NCBI GenBank assembly: GCA_934615235.1
Contig: CAKTTL010000032.1
Span: forward strand, 1 to 27,457
Direction: 5' to 3'
Origin: an uncultured Clostridia bacterium
Lineage (GTDB): Bacteria > Bacillota > Clostridia > Christensenellales > Aristaeellaceae
DNA length: 27,457 bases
A program made the position numbers and the translations under genes. Below, piece by piece: positions 1 to 8,345 of this stretch. The notes below the pieces were generated by a model. It saw only the letters and a program-made list of their open reading frames with translations, searched no databases and was not told the DNA's origin. Each line of letters starts with the position of its first letter. The stretch's first letter is position 1.

Positions 1-66
1 GTGTGCGTGCGCGCATACGAGAGCGAAAATGTTTTCCGCGTAGCTCTAAATAAATAGTTAAAACGG

Positions 67-2613
67 TTACTGGTTACCAGAAGAACGCAAAGGCTCAATC
101 TGTGCCTGTAGGAAACCGTCCACATCGCAGCGGCGCTTCAGCGTTCCATAATCCAGAATCGTGCCCTTTCGGCGGTTATCGCCCAGCATGACCGTCCGGT
201 CGCATACATAGAGGTCGCTTTTCCGCAGTTGCTTCATAAACTGGTTGTACGGCAGGCATTCGCCCAAGATCGCGTGGTCGCGGCGATACTGCGTGTACCG
301 GTCGTAGATGCCCTTGAACCAGATGGCCACATTGCCGTCCTCCAGCATCCGGCATTCGTCGGCGGTCAGCCCCATGCGGTCGATGACCTCCAGCGTCGTT
401 TCCACAATGCTCTTGTTGCTGTTGCCGCCGTCCAGCAGGTATTCCCGCGCCGCATATTCCATGTATTGCGCGCAGCCGTCCAGCGAGATGGAGAACACCT
501 GGCTCCAAGCAAGACCCAGCCGGTTGCACGCGGCCTCCAGCAGGCGCAGGCCCGCCATGCAGCAGCTCAGATTGTTCACTACGCGGGAAGGCAGGCTGCC
601 GCCGAACATGGAAATGGATTCATCAAACCATTGTTTCACCGCCGCCGTTTTCAGCGTCAGCGCCATATCCAGCATGGCGCGGCCCAGCGCCATTAGATCA
701 TCCCGACTGCCGCTGAGCTTGGCGAAGGCCGCTCTTGCCGTCTGGTCTTTCAGGTCGCGCTTGCTGAAAAGCAGCTCCATACCGCGCTCGCGAATGGCGG
801 ACTCATCCGGCGATTCCTCTCCGGCCACCACCAGCGGAGCCAGCAGCGTATAGGATACCTGCGTCTGGTCGGCACGCCCGCGCACGCCCTCGTGCCCGTC
901 ATAGCTGTCGCGAAAATGGTTGTACAGGGCGGCGAGCCGGGTCTTGTCAATCTTTGAAGGCTTGAATTCGTCCAACGCCTGCGGGAACAGGTTGCTGGAG
1001 GATGCGTTCTTCATCAGCGTAAATCCCGTGATCTGCGGCGCGGCCACGACCTTGTTTCGGCCAAACAGGGGCAGGATCACCCGCTCCAGCGTGGTGGATT
1101 TGCCACTGCCCGCCTCGCCGATCAGGAACAGATGCGGATACTTGACGCCCATAGAACGCAGCATTTCCTTGACGAAGCATCCCGTGCACCATGCCAGCAC
1201 CGTCACCGTTTTTGCAGGCTCGTTGTAATTCAGAAGCAGCGGGCCAAGCTCGGTCAGCTTTTCTGCCGAAATAGCATTGTGCTTGGGCAGCTCCGTTTCA
1301 ATGGACGCATATTTCTCCAGCTGCACCATATCCGGCACATCTTCGCCGCCTGCCGAAAAGGCGCGTTCCTTGTCCACATACGCCCAGCGGCCGTCATGCT
1401 CATACAGTCCCAGCGCTTTCACACCGTGCTTCACCTGCCACGCCAGCCCGGCCAGATAGGATTTCAGCACCTCCAAATCGCCGTCGCTGCCCATGTAGCA
1501 CAGCGAAATTGTCCGCTTGTTCAGCACCGCCTTGAATTTCTGCGCCGACGCGAAATCCGAAGTCATGAAGGAAAGACGGAAGGTTTCGTCATACATGGTC
1601 ACAAGGTCGCACGTCATCTGCGTTTCATCCTCCGCCACCAGCATTTCCAGCGGACGCACCACGAAATTGGTCAGCGCGTAGACGTTCTCGCCGCGCTCCC
1701 GCATATAGCGCCCGTTGGCCTCGAAAATGCCCAGATCGCCGCCCGGCGTGTAGACATTCTCCGTGCGGGCAATGGCCTGCGCCAGCGTTTCCTCGCCGTA
1801 GGTCGCGCCATCCGCATGGTGAACATTGTCCCATTTTTCCCGGAACAGCTTCGATTGCCGGAACAGCCTGTCCATCTGTTCCTTGTTCCTGCCCGTCCAG
1901 AATGCAAGCGCGCAGCATAGGGCCAGATCGGCCTCGGATTGGCTGCCGAATTTCTCCTGCCAGCGGCCTTCCCACAATGCGGTAAAATCTTCGCCGTTCT
2001 GGGCAGAGGCGGCCTTTTCCAGCACCTGCTCGTCCGTCAGGGAAACCGTGCGAACGGCCCGTTTCGTCTTGCTTTTTGCCGCCTTTTTCTTAGCAACGTA
2101 GGTTTCATGAATCCACGGGAGCGCCTCGGAACCATCCGCAATGTCCTCGGGCGTGCCCTCCAGCCGGTTCCCGGTCATGGTGAAATAGCGCGCGGCGGCA
2201 TACATCTCCACGGCGGATTGGCTGTTCTTATTGCCCTTGCCGGGCATGGAGCCGCGATAGAAAATGTGCAGTCCCGTGCCCGAGGGCGAGATTTCGGTGT
2301 AAGAGGGATACTTCTCCAGAATGGCGGAGGCAACTTCATTCCAGCTGCCATCCTCCTTTTTGCAATGGTCGATGTCCACGCCTACAATGCCGCCTGCTTC
2401 GGTGAATACGAAGCCCACACCGGTAAAAAGGTACTTGGCCCGCGCAGCCTCGGCCTCCGCCAGTGTCGCCCAGGTCTGCGGATTGGTGGAGGATGCCTTC
2501 CGGCCCGTTTTCGGGTCATAGGGCACCTTGCGCGGCTTTTCGCTTTTCGGATCAGGCTCCAGCCGCCAGCAGATCCATTGCGGCAGCGCCGCCAGTTCTT
2601 TCGGAAAATTCAT
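67..2613 (-). CDS. Primase-polymerase / helicase fusion (NrS-1-like)
   Basis: Predicted replication protein that would prime and unwind DNA of the mobile element. The N-terminal part resembles archaeo-eukaryotic primase-polymerases such as phage NrS-1 polymerase: an early QWICWR segment, the metal-binding pair D80-x-D82 in GVDIDH, then SPSGTGLHIFYRG and YFTMTG. The C-terminal half is a phage/plasmid-type P-loop ATPase with Walker A GEAGSGKS (K505) followed by a probable Walker B segment around ALDEFKP. The start was chosen at 2613 (848 aa) because an AAGGAAGGAG site lies just upstream and the ATG overlaps the stop of the preceding small gene; a longer frame upstream has no such signal. It is the last gene of the leftward operon in this window. 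The family assignment is from motif recognition; the pairing of primase and helicase is typical of stand-alone replicons. Confidence 0.85.
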   Translation of the reverse strand: MNFPKELAALPQWICWRLEPDPKSEKPRKVPYDPKTGRKASSTNPQTWATLAEAEAARAKYLFTGVGFVFTEAGGIVGVDIDHCKKEDGSWNEVASAILEKYPSYTEISPSGTGLHIFYRGSMPGKGNKNSQSAVEMYAAARYFTMTGNRLEGTPEDIADGSEALPWIHETYVAKKKAAKSKTKRAVRTVSLTDEQVLEKAASAQNGEDFTALWEGRWQEKFGSQSEADLALCCALAFWTGRNKEQMDRLFRQSKLFREKWDNVHHADGATYGEETLAQAIARTENVYTPGGDLGIFEANGRYMRERGENVYALTNFVVRPLEMLVAEDETQMTCDLVTMYDETFRLSFMTSDFASAQKFKAVLNKRTISLCYMGSDGDLEVLKSYLAGLAWQVKHGVKALGLYEHDGRWAYVDKERAFSAGGEDVPDMVQLEKYASIETELPKHNAISAEKLTELGPLLLNYNEPAKTVTVLAWCTGCFVKEMLRSMGVKYPHLFLIGEAGSGKSTTLERVILPLFGRNKVVAAPQITGFTLMKNASSSNLFPQALDEFKPSKIDKTRLAALYNHFRDSYDGHEGVRGRADQTQVSYTLLAPLVVAGEESPDESAIRERGMELLFSKRDLKDQTARAAFAKLSGSRDDLMALGRAMLDMALTLKTAAVKQWFDESISMFGGSLPSRVVNNLSCCMAGLRLLEAACNRLGLAWSQVFSISLDGCAQYMEYAAREYLLDGGNSNKSIVETTLEVIDRMGLTADECRMLEDGNVAIWFKGIYDRYTQYRRDHAILGECLPYNQFMKQLRKSDLYVCDRTVMLGDNRRKGTILDYGTLKRRCDVDGFLQAQIEPLRSSGNQ

Positions 2614-2816
2614 GCCATACCGCTCCTTCCTTTGGCCTTGTTCGCCTTCTGTCTGGCCCGCTGCGCCGAGCGCGGCGGGCGGCTGGACTTGGGCCGGTCG
2701 TTGTGCTTTTCTCGTATTGCCTGCGCCCACAGGGCGGCGCGCTGCTCCCGGTAAACGTTCGCCAGCGCTTCACCGGCGGTGGGATCGGGATAACCCTCTG
2801 CGTTTCTATAGGTCAT
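2610..2816 (-). CDS. Small basic protein between polymerase and primase
   Basis: A 68-aa protein rich in Arg, Lys and Ala, with a basic C-terminal tail (SRPPRSAQRARQKANKAKGR) that could bind nucleic acid. Its ATG directly follows the TAG of the polymerase gene and its ribosome binding site (AGGAG) lies inside the last codons of that gene. Its TGA overlaps the ATG of the primase gene (ATGA), so translation is probably coupled on both sides. No recognised domain. The position suggests an accessory replication factor, but that is inference from context only. Confidence 0.65.
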   Translation of the reverse strand: MTYRNAEGYPDPTAGEALANVYREQRAALWAQAIREKHNDRPKSSRPPRSAQRARQKANKAKGRSGMA

Positions 2817-4736
2817 CTATTCCATCTCCTTCATGTGCCCGAAATCCGGGCAGTAGGCCGCCTCGGCCACAATGGGCACGTCCATTTCCGGAAAGGGCTG
2901 CGCATCCATGCACGCCTGAATGAAGGCGACGGCTTCGGGCAGCCTTTCCTCCGGCAGTTCAAACACCAGCTCGTCGTGAATCTGCAAAAGGGGCTTCAGC
3001 CACGGGCGCTCAGGCAGGCCGACGATCAGGCGGGACAATGCCAGCTTCAGAATATCGGCGGCGGTTCCCTGAATGGGCGTATTCAGCGCACAGCGCTCGG
3101 CAAAGGATTTCCGGCCCCAATCCTGCGAGCGGATGCCCGGCAGATAGCGGCGTCGGCCCAGAAAGGTCTGCGTATACTGCCGCGTTGCGGCGGCGCGCCG
3201 GGCCTGCTCCTGCCAGCGGGAAAGGTTCGGATAACCGGCCTTCAGGTTGGCAATGATGCCTTCACATTCGGAAAGCGACTTGTCCAGTCCGGCCTTAAAA
3301 CGCAGCGTTCGCTGGAGGCCGCGAGGGAAAAGCCCGTAGAACACGCCGAAGTTCACGTTTTTTGCAATCGTGCGGCGTTCCTTGTAATCCGGAGCGTTTT
3401 TGTCCACTGCCTGCGCGTAAGGAATGCCGAAAATGACGCTGGTGGTCGCCGCATGAATGTCGCCGCCCGTGCGGTATGTTTCCAGCATTTTCGGATCGCG
3501 GCAGTAGAACGCGCCCACGCGCAATTCGATCTGGGAAAAGTCGCAGGAAACGAGGACGTGCCCCTCGGGCGCGAGGATAAAGGCGCGGATGCCCACGGGA
3601 TCGTTGGTCTTGCGCGGGCAGTTCTGCATATTTGGGTTCCGGGCGGCAAATCGGCCCGTTTCCGTCGCCAGCGGCAAAAGGTCTGGATGAATGCGCCCGG
3701 TGGCCGGATTGACGAAGCGCAGATAGCCGTCGATGTAGGTGGTTTTCAGCTTCGACCAGCGCCGGTATTCCTGCACCAGTTCAAACAGCAGCACCAGCTC
3801 CGGGCGATTCTCCGCACACCATTCCGCCAGCATGGTCAGCGTCTGATCGTCCGCGGCCTCAGCATTTTTCGCGGTCGTCTTGAGTACCGGCAAGCCCAGC
3901 TCCTTGAACAGATAGTCCTTGAATGCCTGCGTTCCGGCATTGGCTCCAACGTCCACATCGCCGATCATGCCGCGAATCTGCTCCCGCAGCTCCAGCAGCC
4001 GGGCCGCGCATTCGCCCTGCTTGCGGATCATGGCGGGCTCGTCCATGAGCAGACCGTTGTATTTCATCAGGCCGCAGTAGACCGCCGTGGGCGACTCGAT
4101 ATTTTCCACGATCCAGCGATGCCGAGGCAGGAAGGCGTCGAACCATTCGTTGAACCGGCGATACAGGCGCAGGGCGTAATCGCTGTCAGCGCAGGCATAG
4201 CGCACCGTTTCGGGATCATGGCTGTTCAGCTCGTCGAAAAACCTGCCGCCGGTCACGTCCTCGAATGTCGGCAGTTCGTCGCCCAGCAGCTCAGGCACCA
4301 GCTTTTTCAGGCCGCTGTCGGACAGGCCGCGGAATTCAAAGCTGTTCTTCAGCGTCATCTGCGCCGCGGCAATGGTGTCGTAGCAGCGCGGCTGAATGAT
4401 AATGCCCAGTGCATAGAGAAACATGGACTCAAAGGCCAGGTTGTGAGCCACCTTCGTAACTGTGGGATTCGTCCAGAGTGCATCCCGAAGAAACGGAATC
4501 ACCTGATCGGAATCGGCATTGCCGCCGTCGAAATGCTCCAGCGGGATATAGATCGCACTGCCTTCAGAAGTAGACAGAGAAATTCCCACAATGCACGCCC
4601 GGTGCGCATCCAGCGCCGCCCGAGGATCGTCCCGGTATTGCAATAGCGGCGCGGTTTCAAAGTCGAAGGCCACCACCGGCGAATTTTGAAGATAATCTTT
4701 AATGGCGGCCAGATCGGTTTCACATCTGTAATTCAT
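2817..4736 (-). CDS. Family-A DNA polymerase (phage-type PolA)
   Basis: Predicted replicative DNA polymerase of the element, 639 aa. The N-terminal 3'-5' exonuclease-like domain shows VVAFDFET with D25 and E27. Polymerase motif A is VSCDFSQIELRVGAF with catalytic D399, motif B is around RRTIAKNVNFGVFYG, and motif C is QIHDELVFEL with D588. There is no 5' flap-nuclease domain and the protein is shorter than cellular Pol I, as usual for phage and plasmid members. The start at 4736 follows AAAGGAG; an upstream in-frame ATG would add 17 residues without such a site. It sits between the four-cysteine protein and the small gene leading to the primase, forming a replication operon. Confidence 0.93.
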   Translation of the reverse strand: MNYRCETDLAAIKDYLQNSPVVAFDFETAPLLQYRDDPRAALDAHRACIVGISLSTSEGSAIYIPLEHFDGGNADSDQVIPFLRDALWTNPTVTKVAHNLAFESMFLYALGIIIQPRCYDTIAAAQMTLKNSFEFRGLSDSGLKKLVPELLGDELPTFEDVTGGRFFDELNSHDPETVRYACADSDYALRLYRRFNEWFDAFLPRHRWIVENIESPTAVYCGLMKYNGLLMDEPAMIRKQGECAARLLELREQIRGMIGDVDVGANAGTQAFKDYLFKELGLPVLKTTAKNAEAADDQTLTMLAEWCAENRPELVLLFELVQEYRRWSKLKTTYIDGYLRFVNPATGRIHPDLLPLATETGRFAARNPNMQNCPRKTNDPVGIRAFILAPEGHVLVSCDFSQIELRVGAFYCRDPKMLETYRTGGDIHAATTSVIFGIPYAQAVDKNAPDYKERRTIAKNVNFGVFYGLFPRGLQRTLRFKAGLDKSLSECEGIIANLKAGYPNLSRWQEQARRAAATRQYTQTFLGRRRYLPGIRSQDWGRKSFAERCALNTPIQGTAADILKLALSRLIVGLPERPWLKPLLQIHDELVFELPEERLPEAVAFIQACMDAQPFPEMDVPIVAEAAYCPDFGHMKEME

Positions 4737-4793
4737 GATAAAGCTCCTTTCGAGAAGCCGGAGAGCGAGAGACCCGCCCTCCGGCACAATGCG

Positions 4794-5525
4794 TCAGTTC
4801 AGCGGCTGCATGACCTCGCCGGTTTCGGGATCAATCACTTCGCCGGGCGCATCGTCATAGGCCACACGGCTGGCGAAGGCCTTCACCTGCTCGGCCATGG
4901 CGGAAATGTAGCGCTGTTCCTCGTCCGTCAGCACCCGATCCACGGCGAATTTTGCCTGCGAGTAGGCGATGCCGCCCGAATTCTGCACCTTCTGCAGGGA
5001 GAACCGCGTCACCACGCTGCTGGATTTCTTCCCCTTGGCCAGCAGTCGCTTGACGTACACGGCAAACTCCTTCATGGAGCCGGTGGGCAGCGTCAGCAGG
5101 ATGGGGATCAGCTCACCCTCTCGCAGAATGAAGATGCGGCGCTTGTTCTTGCAGGCCTTGCCGCCGTTTTCGCCGCTGCCGAACTGGTTCAGCGGGCACT
5201 GGGCGCATACGCCGCCCGGATTGCCCACGCCGGTCACGCCGTCGTAGCTGCCGCAGTCCGGCGCATTGTTGCCGCCCGTGAAGCGCTCGCGGTAATAGGC
5301 GAACAGCGGATGGTGATAGAGGATCACGCCGGCGAATTCCTTGGCCGCATCCGTTTCGCCCGGAAGCTCGCCGGGCAGTTCGAAGGTCGTGCCGCCCGCG
5401 GCGGGGATGGTCACGCGGTCGAAGGACACATCCATGCCGCTCATTTCCGAGGCCACGGCCTCCGCCAGATTGAAATCCTTGAGGGCAGTGTAATTGGTTG
5501 CGGGAATCATTTCATTCTTACTCAT
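4794..5525 (-). CDS. Four-cysteine protein of the replication operon
   Basis: A 243-aa protein that I do not recognise with certainty. Residues 90-128 carry four cysteines (C91, C107, C110, C125) in a glycine-rich stretch with CAQCP, a plausible zinc-binding knuckle. The rest is mixed alpha/beta, with a basic KRLLAKGKK segment, and the C-terminus ends in acidic and proline-containing residues. It lies directly upstream of the DNA polymerase, where phage operons often encode a single-strand DNA-binding or recombination protein; I infer such a role but no diagnostic motif proves it. The start at 5525 follows GAAAGGAAAAG. Confidence 0.7.
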   Translation of the reverse strand: MSKNEMIPATNYTALKDFNLAEAVASEMSGMDVSFDRVTIPAAGGTTFELPGELPGETDAAKEFAGVILYHHPLFAYYRERFTGGNNAPDCGSYDGVTGVGNPGGVCAQCPLNQFGSGENGGKACKNKRRIFILREGELIPILLTLPTGSMKEFAVYVKRLLAKGKKSSSVVTRFSLQKVQNSGGIAYSQAKFAVDRVLTDEEQRYISAMAEQVKAFASRVAYDDAPGEVIDPETGEVMQPLN

Positions 5526-5540
5526 GGTTCTTTTCCTTTC

Positions 5541-5957
5541 TTATCGGGCTGCCTTACGCACGCCCACAGTCGTTTTCTCAAAGACATTCACAAGGCCGTC
5601 CAGCCAGCCGGGCAGCGCATCCTCGTTTTCGGCGATTTGCTCCTTGACGAAGCTGGACAGGGAACCGGCGTTGATCGTCTCCGTGATCAGGTCGCCGTAG
5701 CCGTTGGCCCACAGCGCGCCGAAAAGCTCGTCCTTCTGGCCAGCCTTGGCGCTGGCACGGGTCTTGGTGGACAGGAAGAACATCGTTCCCGCGCGGGTGA
5801 AATTCTGCGTTCCTGTTGTCCCCATCAAGTCCGAAAGATCCGCGTCTACAAAGTAGATCTTCCTGTTTATCTGCTTCAGTTCGGCCTCAAGCTCAGCCTT
5901 TCGGTCGCGCAGGGCCTTCAGTTCATCGGCCAATTCAAAAATCAGATTACCTTCCAT
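5541..5957 (-). CDS. Coiled-coil protein, function unknown
   Basis: A 138-aa protein. Residues about 5-45 form a strongly predicted coiled coil of alternating charged and leucine positions, ending in LSDLMG. The middle part (FTRAGTMFFLSTKTRASA) looks like a small beta unit and the rest is helical. The start was set at 5957, whose ATG comes two bases after the TGA of the helicase gene; GGAGG lies in the last helicase codons, so translation is probably coupled. A TTG twelve bases earlier is less likely. Similar coiled-coil proteins occur in phage replication regions, but no function can be stated. Confidence 0.7.
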   Translation of the reverse strand: MEGNLIFELADELKALRDRKAELEAELKQINRKIYFVDADLSDLMGTTGTQNFTRAGTMFFLSTKTRASAKAGQKDELFGALWANGYGDLITETINAGSLSSFVKEQIAENEDALPGWLDGLVNVFEKTTVGVRKAAR

Positions 5958-5958
5958 T

Positions 5959-7380
5959 TCATCCTCCAAAGGGGTTTCGACCCGCCCGGTAATCGTCCAC
6001 CAGCGCCTTGGCCAGATTGGCCTTGTCCTGCAGAGCCTTCAGTACCTTTTCATCCACGGTGCCCTTGGCCACCAGATGAATATAGGTGCAGGGGTGCTTC
6101 TGGCCCACGCGATGGATGCGGGCACGGGTCTGCTCGTAGTTGCTCATGGAATAATCCAGCGAGTAGAAGATCATGGTGGAGGCCGCCGTCAGCGTAATGC
6201 CCAGGCCTGCCGTGGCAATCTGGCCGATGAATACCCGCACCGCAGGATCATTCTGAAAGGCTTCGATCTGGGCGGGACGGTCGGCCACGCCACCGTGAAT
6301 CAGCGCGTATCGCAGCTGCTTTTTCTGGAGCAGCTTCTCGATAGCTCGGATTTCCGGCAGGAACCGGGCAATGACCACCACCTTATGGCCGTCATTTTCT
6401 GCGCTATCCAGCAAATCTGAAAGCGCATCCATCTTGGCCGAGGATACCTGCTCCGTGGCGGCGTCCGTATCGTTGCCTACGAAGCCGCCTGTCAGCTGGG
6501 ATAGCCGAAGCAGCCTTGTCAGCACGTTGGTCACGGTCACGCTGCCGGAGGAAAGGTCGGCGTAGCTGTCCTTCACCAGCTGCAGGTACACGCGCCGGGC
6601 CGCAGGTTCCAGTTCCACCCGCTGCACGATGTCGGTGCATTCCGGCAAATCAAGGCATTCGGCCTTCGTCGCTCGAAAGGCGATGCTGTGCAGCTTCTCG
6701 GTGAATTCCGCCTCCATGCCTTTCTTCATGACCGGCGTATAATTGCCATAGCCCACCATGTCGAAATAGCGGTTGCGGAACAGGTAGAAGCTGCTGCCGA
6801 ATACGGTGGAATCGGCGAATTTGTACTGGCTGAACACGTCGATGGGCTTGTTGGTGATGACCGTGCCGGTGAGCAGCAGGCGATAGGGCACCCTCGCGCC
6901 CAGCCGGTGCAGCGCCTTGCTGGCGGCGATGTTGTGGGTCTTGATCTTGTGGCCCTCGTCGCAGACGATGCCATCCGGCTTCCACACGGCCAGCTCCTTT
7001 TCCAAGCGCCATGCGCTCTCGTAATTCACCACCAATACCTGCAGCGCCGCGCCGGTCATATGCCGAATGGTGTCCGCCTTCCGCGCGCCGGTGCCCTCCA
7101 GCACGGCGAGGGAGTAGTCGTAATCCGCGAATTTGCGGAATTCGTCCTCCCACACGCCGAGGATAGACAGCGGCGCGACCACCAGCAGGCGGCGGATGTG
7201 GCCGCTTAACCAGAGATGGCCTACAATGGCGATGGTTGTGAGCGTCTTGCCCGTGCCCATTTCCATGAGCAGCGCGGCTCCACCGCTGTTGACGAGCTTG
7301 TCCAGTGCAAACGCGGCGGCCTCCCGCTGATGCCTGTAGGGCGCGGCCCGAATGGGCAGCTTGAGATTGTTACTGCACAT
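5959..7380 (-). CDS. SNF2-family helicase/ATPase
   Basis: A 473-aa superfamily-2 DNA translocase of the compact phage SNF2 type. Visible motifs: Q-like PYRHQ near the start, motif I MEMGTGKT (K45), motif Ia VVAPLSILGVWEDEF, motif II CDEGH, motif III LLLTGT, and the C-terminal lobe with QTRARIHRVGQ (motif VI). There is no extra nuclease or zinc domain. It probably remodels DNA or protein-DNA complexes during replication or recombination of the element. The ATG at 7380 is preceded by CAGGAGGG and overlaps the end of the upstream winged-helix gene by 11 bases, so the two are co-translated. Confidence 0.92.
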   Translation of the reverse strand: MCSNNLKLPIRAAPYRHQREAAAFALDKLVNSGGAALLMEMGTGKTLTTIAIVGHLWLSGHIRRLLVVAPLSILGVWEDEFRKFADYDYSLAVLEGTGARKADTIRHMTGAALQVLVVNYESAWRLEKELAVWKPDGIVCDEGHKIKTHNIAASKALHRLGARVPYRLLLTGTVITNKPIDVFSQYKFADSTVFGSSFYLFRNRYFDMVGYGNYTPVMKKGMEAEFTEKLHSIAFRATKAECLDLPECTDIVQRVELEPAARRVYLQLVKDSYADLSSGSVTVTNVLTRLLRLSQLTGGFVGNDTDAATEQVSSAKMDALSDLLDSAENDGHKVVVIARFLPEIRAIEKLLQKKQLRYALIHGGVADRPAQIEAFQNDPAVRVFIGQIATAGLGITLTAASTMIFYSLDYSMSNYEQTRARIHRVGQKHPCTYIHLVAKGTVDEKVLKALQDKANLAKALVDDYRAGRNPFGG

Positions 7381-7726
7381 TGAATCCCTCCTGTAAGGTC
7401 TGCCTATTTTTCGGAGAGCCATATTCCAGAAGCATTTCGCGCAGGACTTGGGCTTGCTGCTCGCTGGCCGTTTGCATGATCTCGGCAAGGACGCGCTGCT
7501 GCTCGCCGGAAAGAATGTTCCGGTGCGGGTGGTACCACTGAGCCACCCTCACGCAGCCGCCATTGCCGCGGGACGTTTCCAGAGGATAATCGGCAGTGAG
7601 AATTTCAATATCCGTGCAGATTGTGCGCCTGCATACGCCCATCTCCGCCGCCAGCGTGCGAATGTTGCTCGAACGCCGCGCCGTCAGAATGCGCATGATT
7701 TCCGCGCGCCTTTCGATTGCGGTCAC
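7370..7726 (-). CDS. Winged-helix DNA-binding protein (HTH_11/DeoR-like)
   Basis: A 118-aa protein starting at a GTG. An N-terminal winged helix-turn-helix runs from ERRAEIMRIL through SNIRTLAAEMGVCRRTICTD to a GNGGCVRV wing, the pattern of DeoR/HTH_11 domains. The C-terminal half is helical (LSGEQQRVLAEIMQ) and lacks a sugar-binding or WYL domain. The GTG is favoured over an upstream ATG because AAAGGAGGGG lies seven bases before it and because GTGA fuses its start with the stop of the preceding 43-aa gene. It is placed to act as regulator of the replication operon. Confidence 0.78.
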   Translation of the reverse strand: MTAIERRAEIMRILTARRSSNIRTLAAEMGVCRRTICTDIEILTADYPLETSRGNGGCVRVAQWYHPHRNILSGEQQRVLAEIMQTASEQQAQVLREMLLEYGSPKNRQTLQEGFNVQ

Positions 7727-7854
7727 TGCCGATCCCCTCCTTTCCCTTGGCTCTGGCTGCATGGTAGCAACCAAAGGTGCAGCCTGATTGCACCTTTGAA
7801 AAATTCGTTAGAGGAAATCAGCGGCCGGTAAATAGTGCGGCAGGCGTTTTTCAT
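7723..7854 (-). CDS. 43-aa small protein at head of replication operon
   Basis: A short reading frame with an excellent ribosome binding site (CGAAAGGAG, seven bases before ATG 7854) and a TGA that overlaps the GTG of the next gene. The peptide starts MKNACRTIYRPLISS and continues FFKGAIRLHLWLLPC, mixing basic and bulky hydrophobic residues; the last ten residues are polar. It is too short for a domain call. It may be a functional peptide or a leader peptide controlling translation of the winged-helix gene. Confidence 0.55.
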   Translation of the reverse strand: MKNACRTIYRPLISSNEFFKGAIRLHLWLLPCSQSQGKGGDRQ

Positions 7855-7890
7855 GAATTGCTCCTTTCGGAGCCCCAAGCAGCCTATCGC

Positions 7891-7939
7891 AAAAAAACAG
7901 AGAGCCTACGCATAGCCAATAAGCTACTTGTAGGCTCTC
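7891..7939 (-). terminator. Intrinsic terminator inside the leftward operon
   Basis: A perfect 10-bp stem, GAGAGCCTAC (7900-7909) with GTAGGCTCTC (7930-7939), and a 20-base loop. Read on the minus strand it is followed by TG and seven T residues (7897-7891). It separates the Y polymerase and zinc-ribbon genes from the replication genes. I saw no convincing leftward promoter between it and ATG 7854, so downstream genes may need readthrough or antitermination. Confidence 0.8.
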
Positions 7940-8025
7940 CGTCATTGATCGCGCATCCTCAGCCGGAACGGCTCCATGGCCGTCGGCGGGATGGCTCGCG
8001 CAGTACTCTTCCCAAGTAAAAATCG

Positions 8026-8253
8026 TTATTCAGTTATCTTGTAGAGGTATAATTCCGTTTTGCAGGCCGAGCATTTCACAAACACATCTGGCTCCCATGG
8101 CGGGCGCTTCTCGTCTTTCTCCGTGAACTGCTCTACACGGCTGCCCGGCGAGATATCGCAGACCCTCGCGCCGCATTCCGGGCAAAGGACGGCGAATCTG
8201 CGCCGATAAATATGTGACACTGCTGGCATTGCCTTCGTCAATTTCTTTTCCAT
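8026..8253 (-). CDS. Small zinc-ribbon protein
   Basis: A 75-aa protein with two cysteine pairs, CPEC (C24, C27) and CSAC (C61, C64), the arrangement of a zinc ribbon. The N-terminus is basic (MEKKLTKA) and the loop between pairs is charged. The start at 8253 follows CGGAGGG. It lies downstream of the Y polymerase and just before the operon terminator. A longer overlapping frame (to 8332) covers the same bases, but the paired cysteines favour this frame. Function unknown; nucleic-acid or protein binding is likely from the fold. Confidence 0.65.
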   Translation of the reverse strand: MEKKLTKAMPAVSHIYRRRFAVLCPECGARVCDISPGSRVEQFTEKDEKRPPWEPDVFVKCSACKTELYLYKITE

Positions 8254-8345
8254 TCAACCCTCCGTTCATTTCAATGTCCAGCACCTGCCGGTAATCAAAC
8301 CTCATGGCGCATACCGGCGACTCAGACGCCATGGGGGAAGCAGCG

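Noticed and set aside
1..66. Terminator or gene end left of the primase
   Set aside because: The short GC-alternating stretch shows no stable hairpin with a T-tract and no supported gene.
2463..6197. Very long plus-strand open frames opposite the polymerase and helicase genes (up to about 730 codons)
   Set aside because: They are antisense shadows of GC-rich genes with clear motifs. Their translations are low-complexity and have no domains or ribosome sites.
8030..8332. Alternative minus-strand frame overlapping the zinc-ribbon gene
   Set aside because: The 8026-8253 frame has paired CxxC motifs and a better ribosome site; both cannot be coding over their length.
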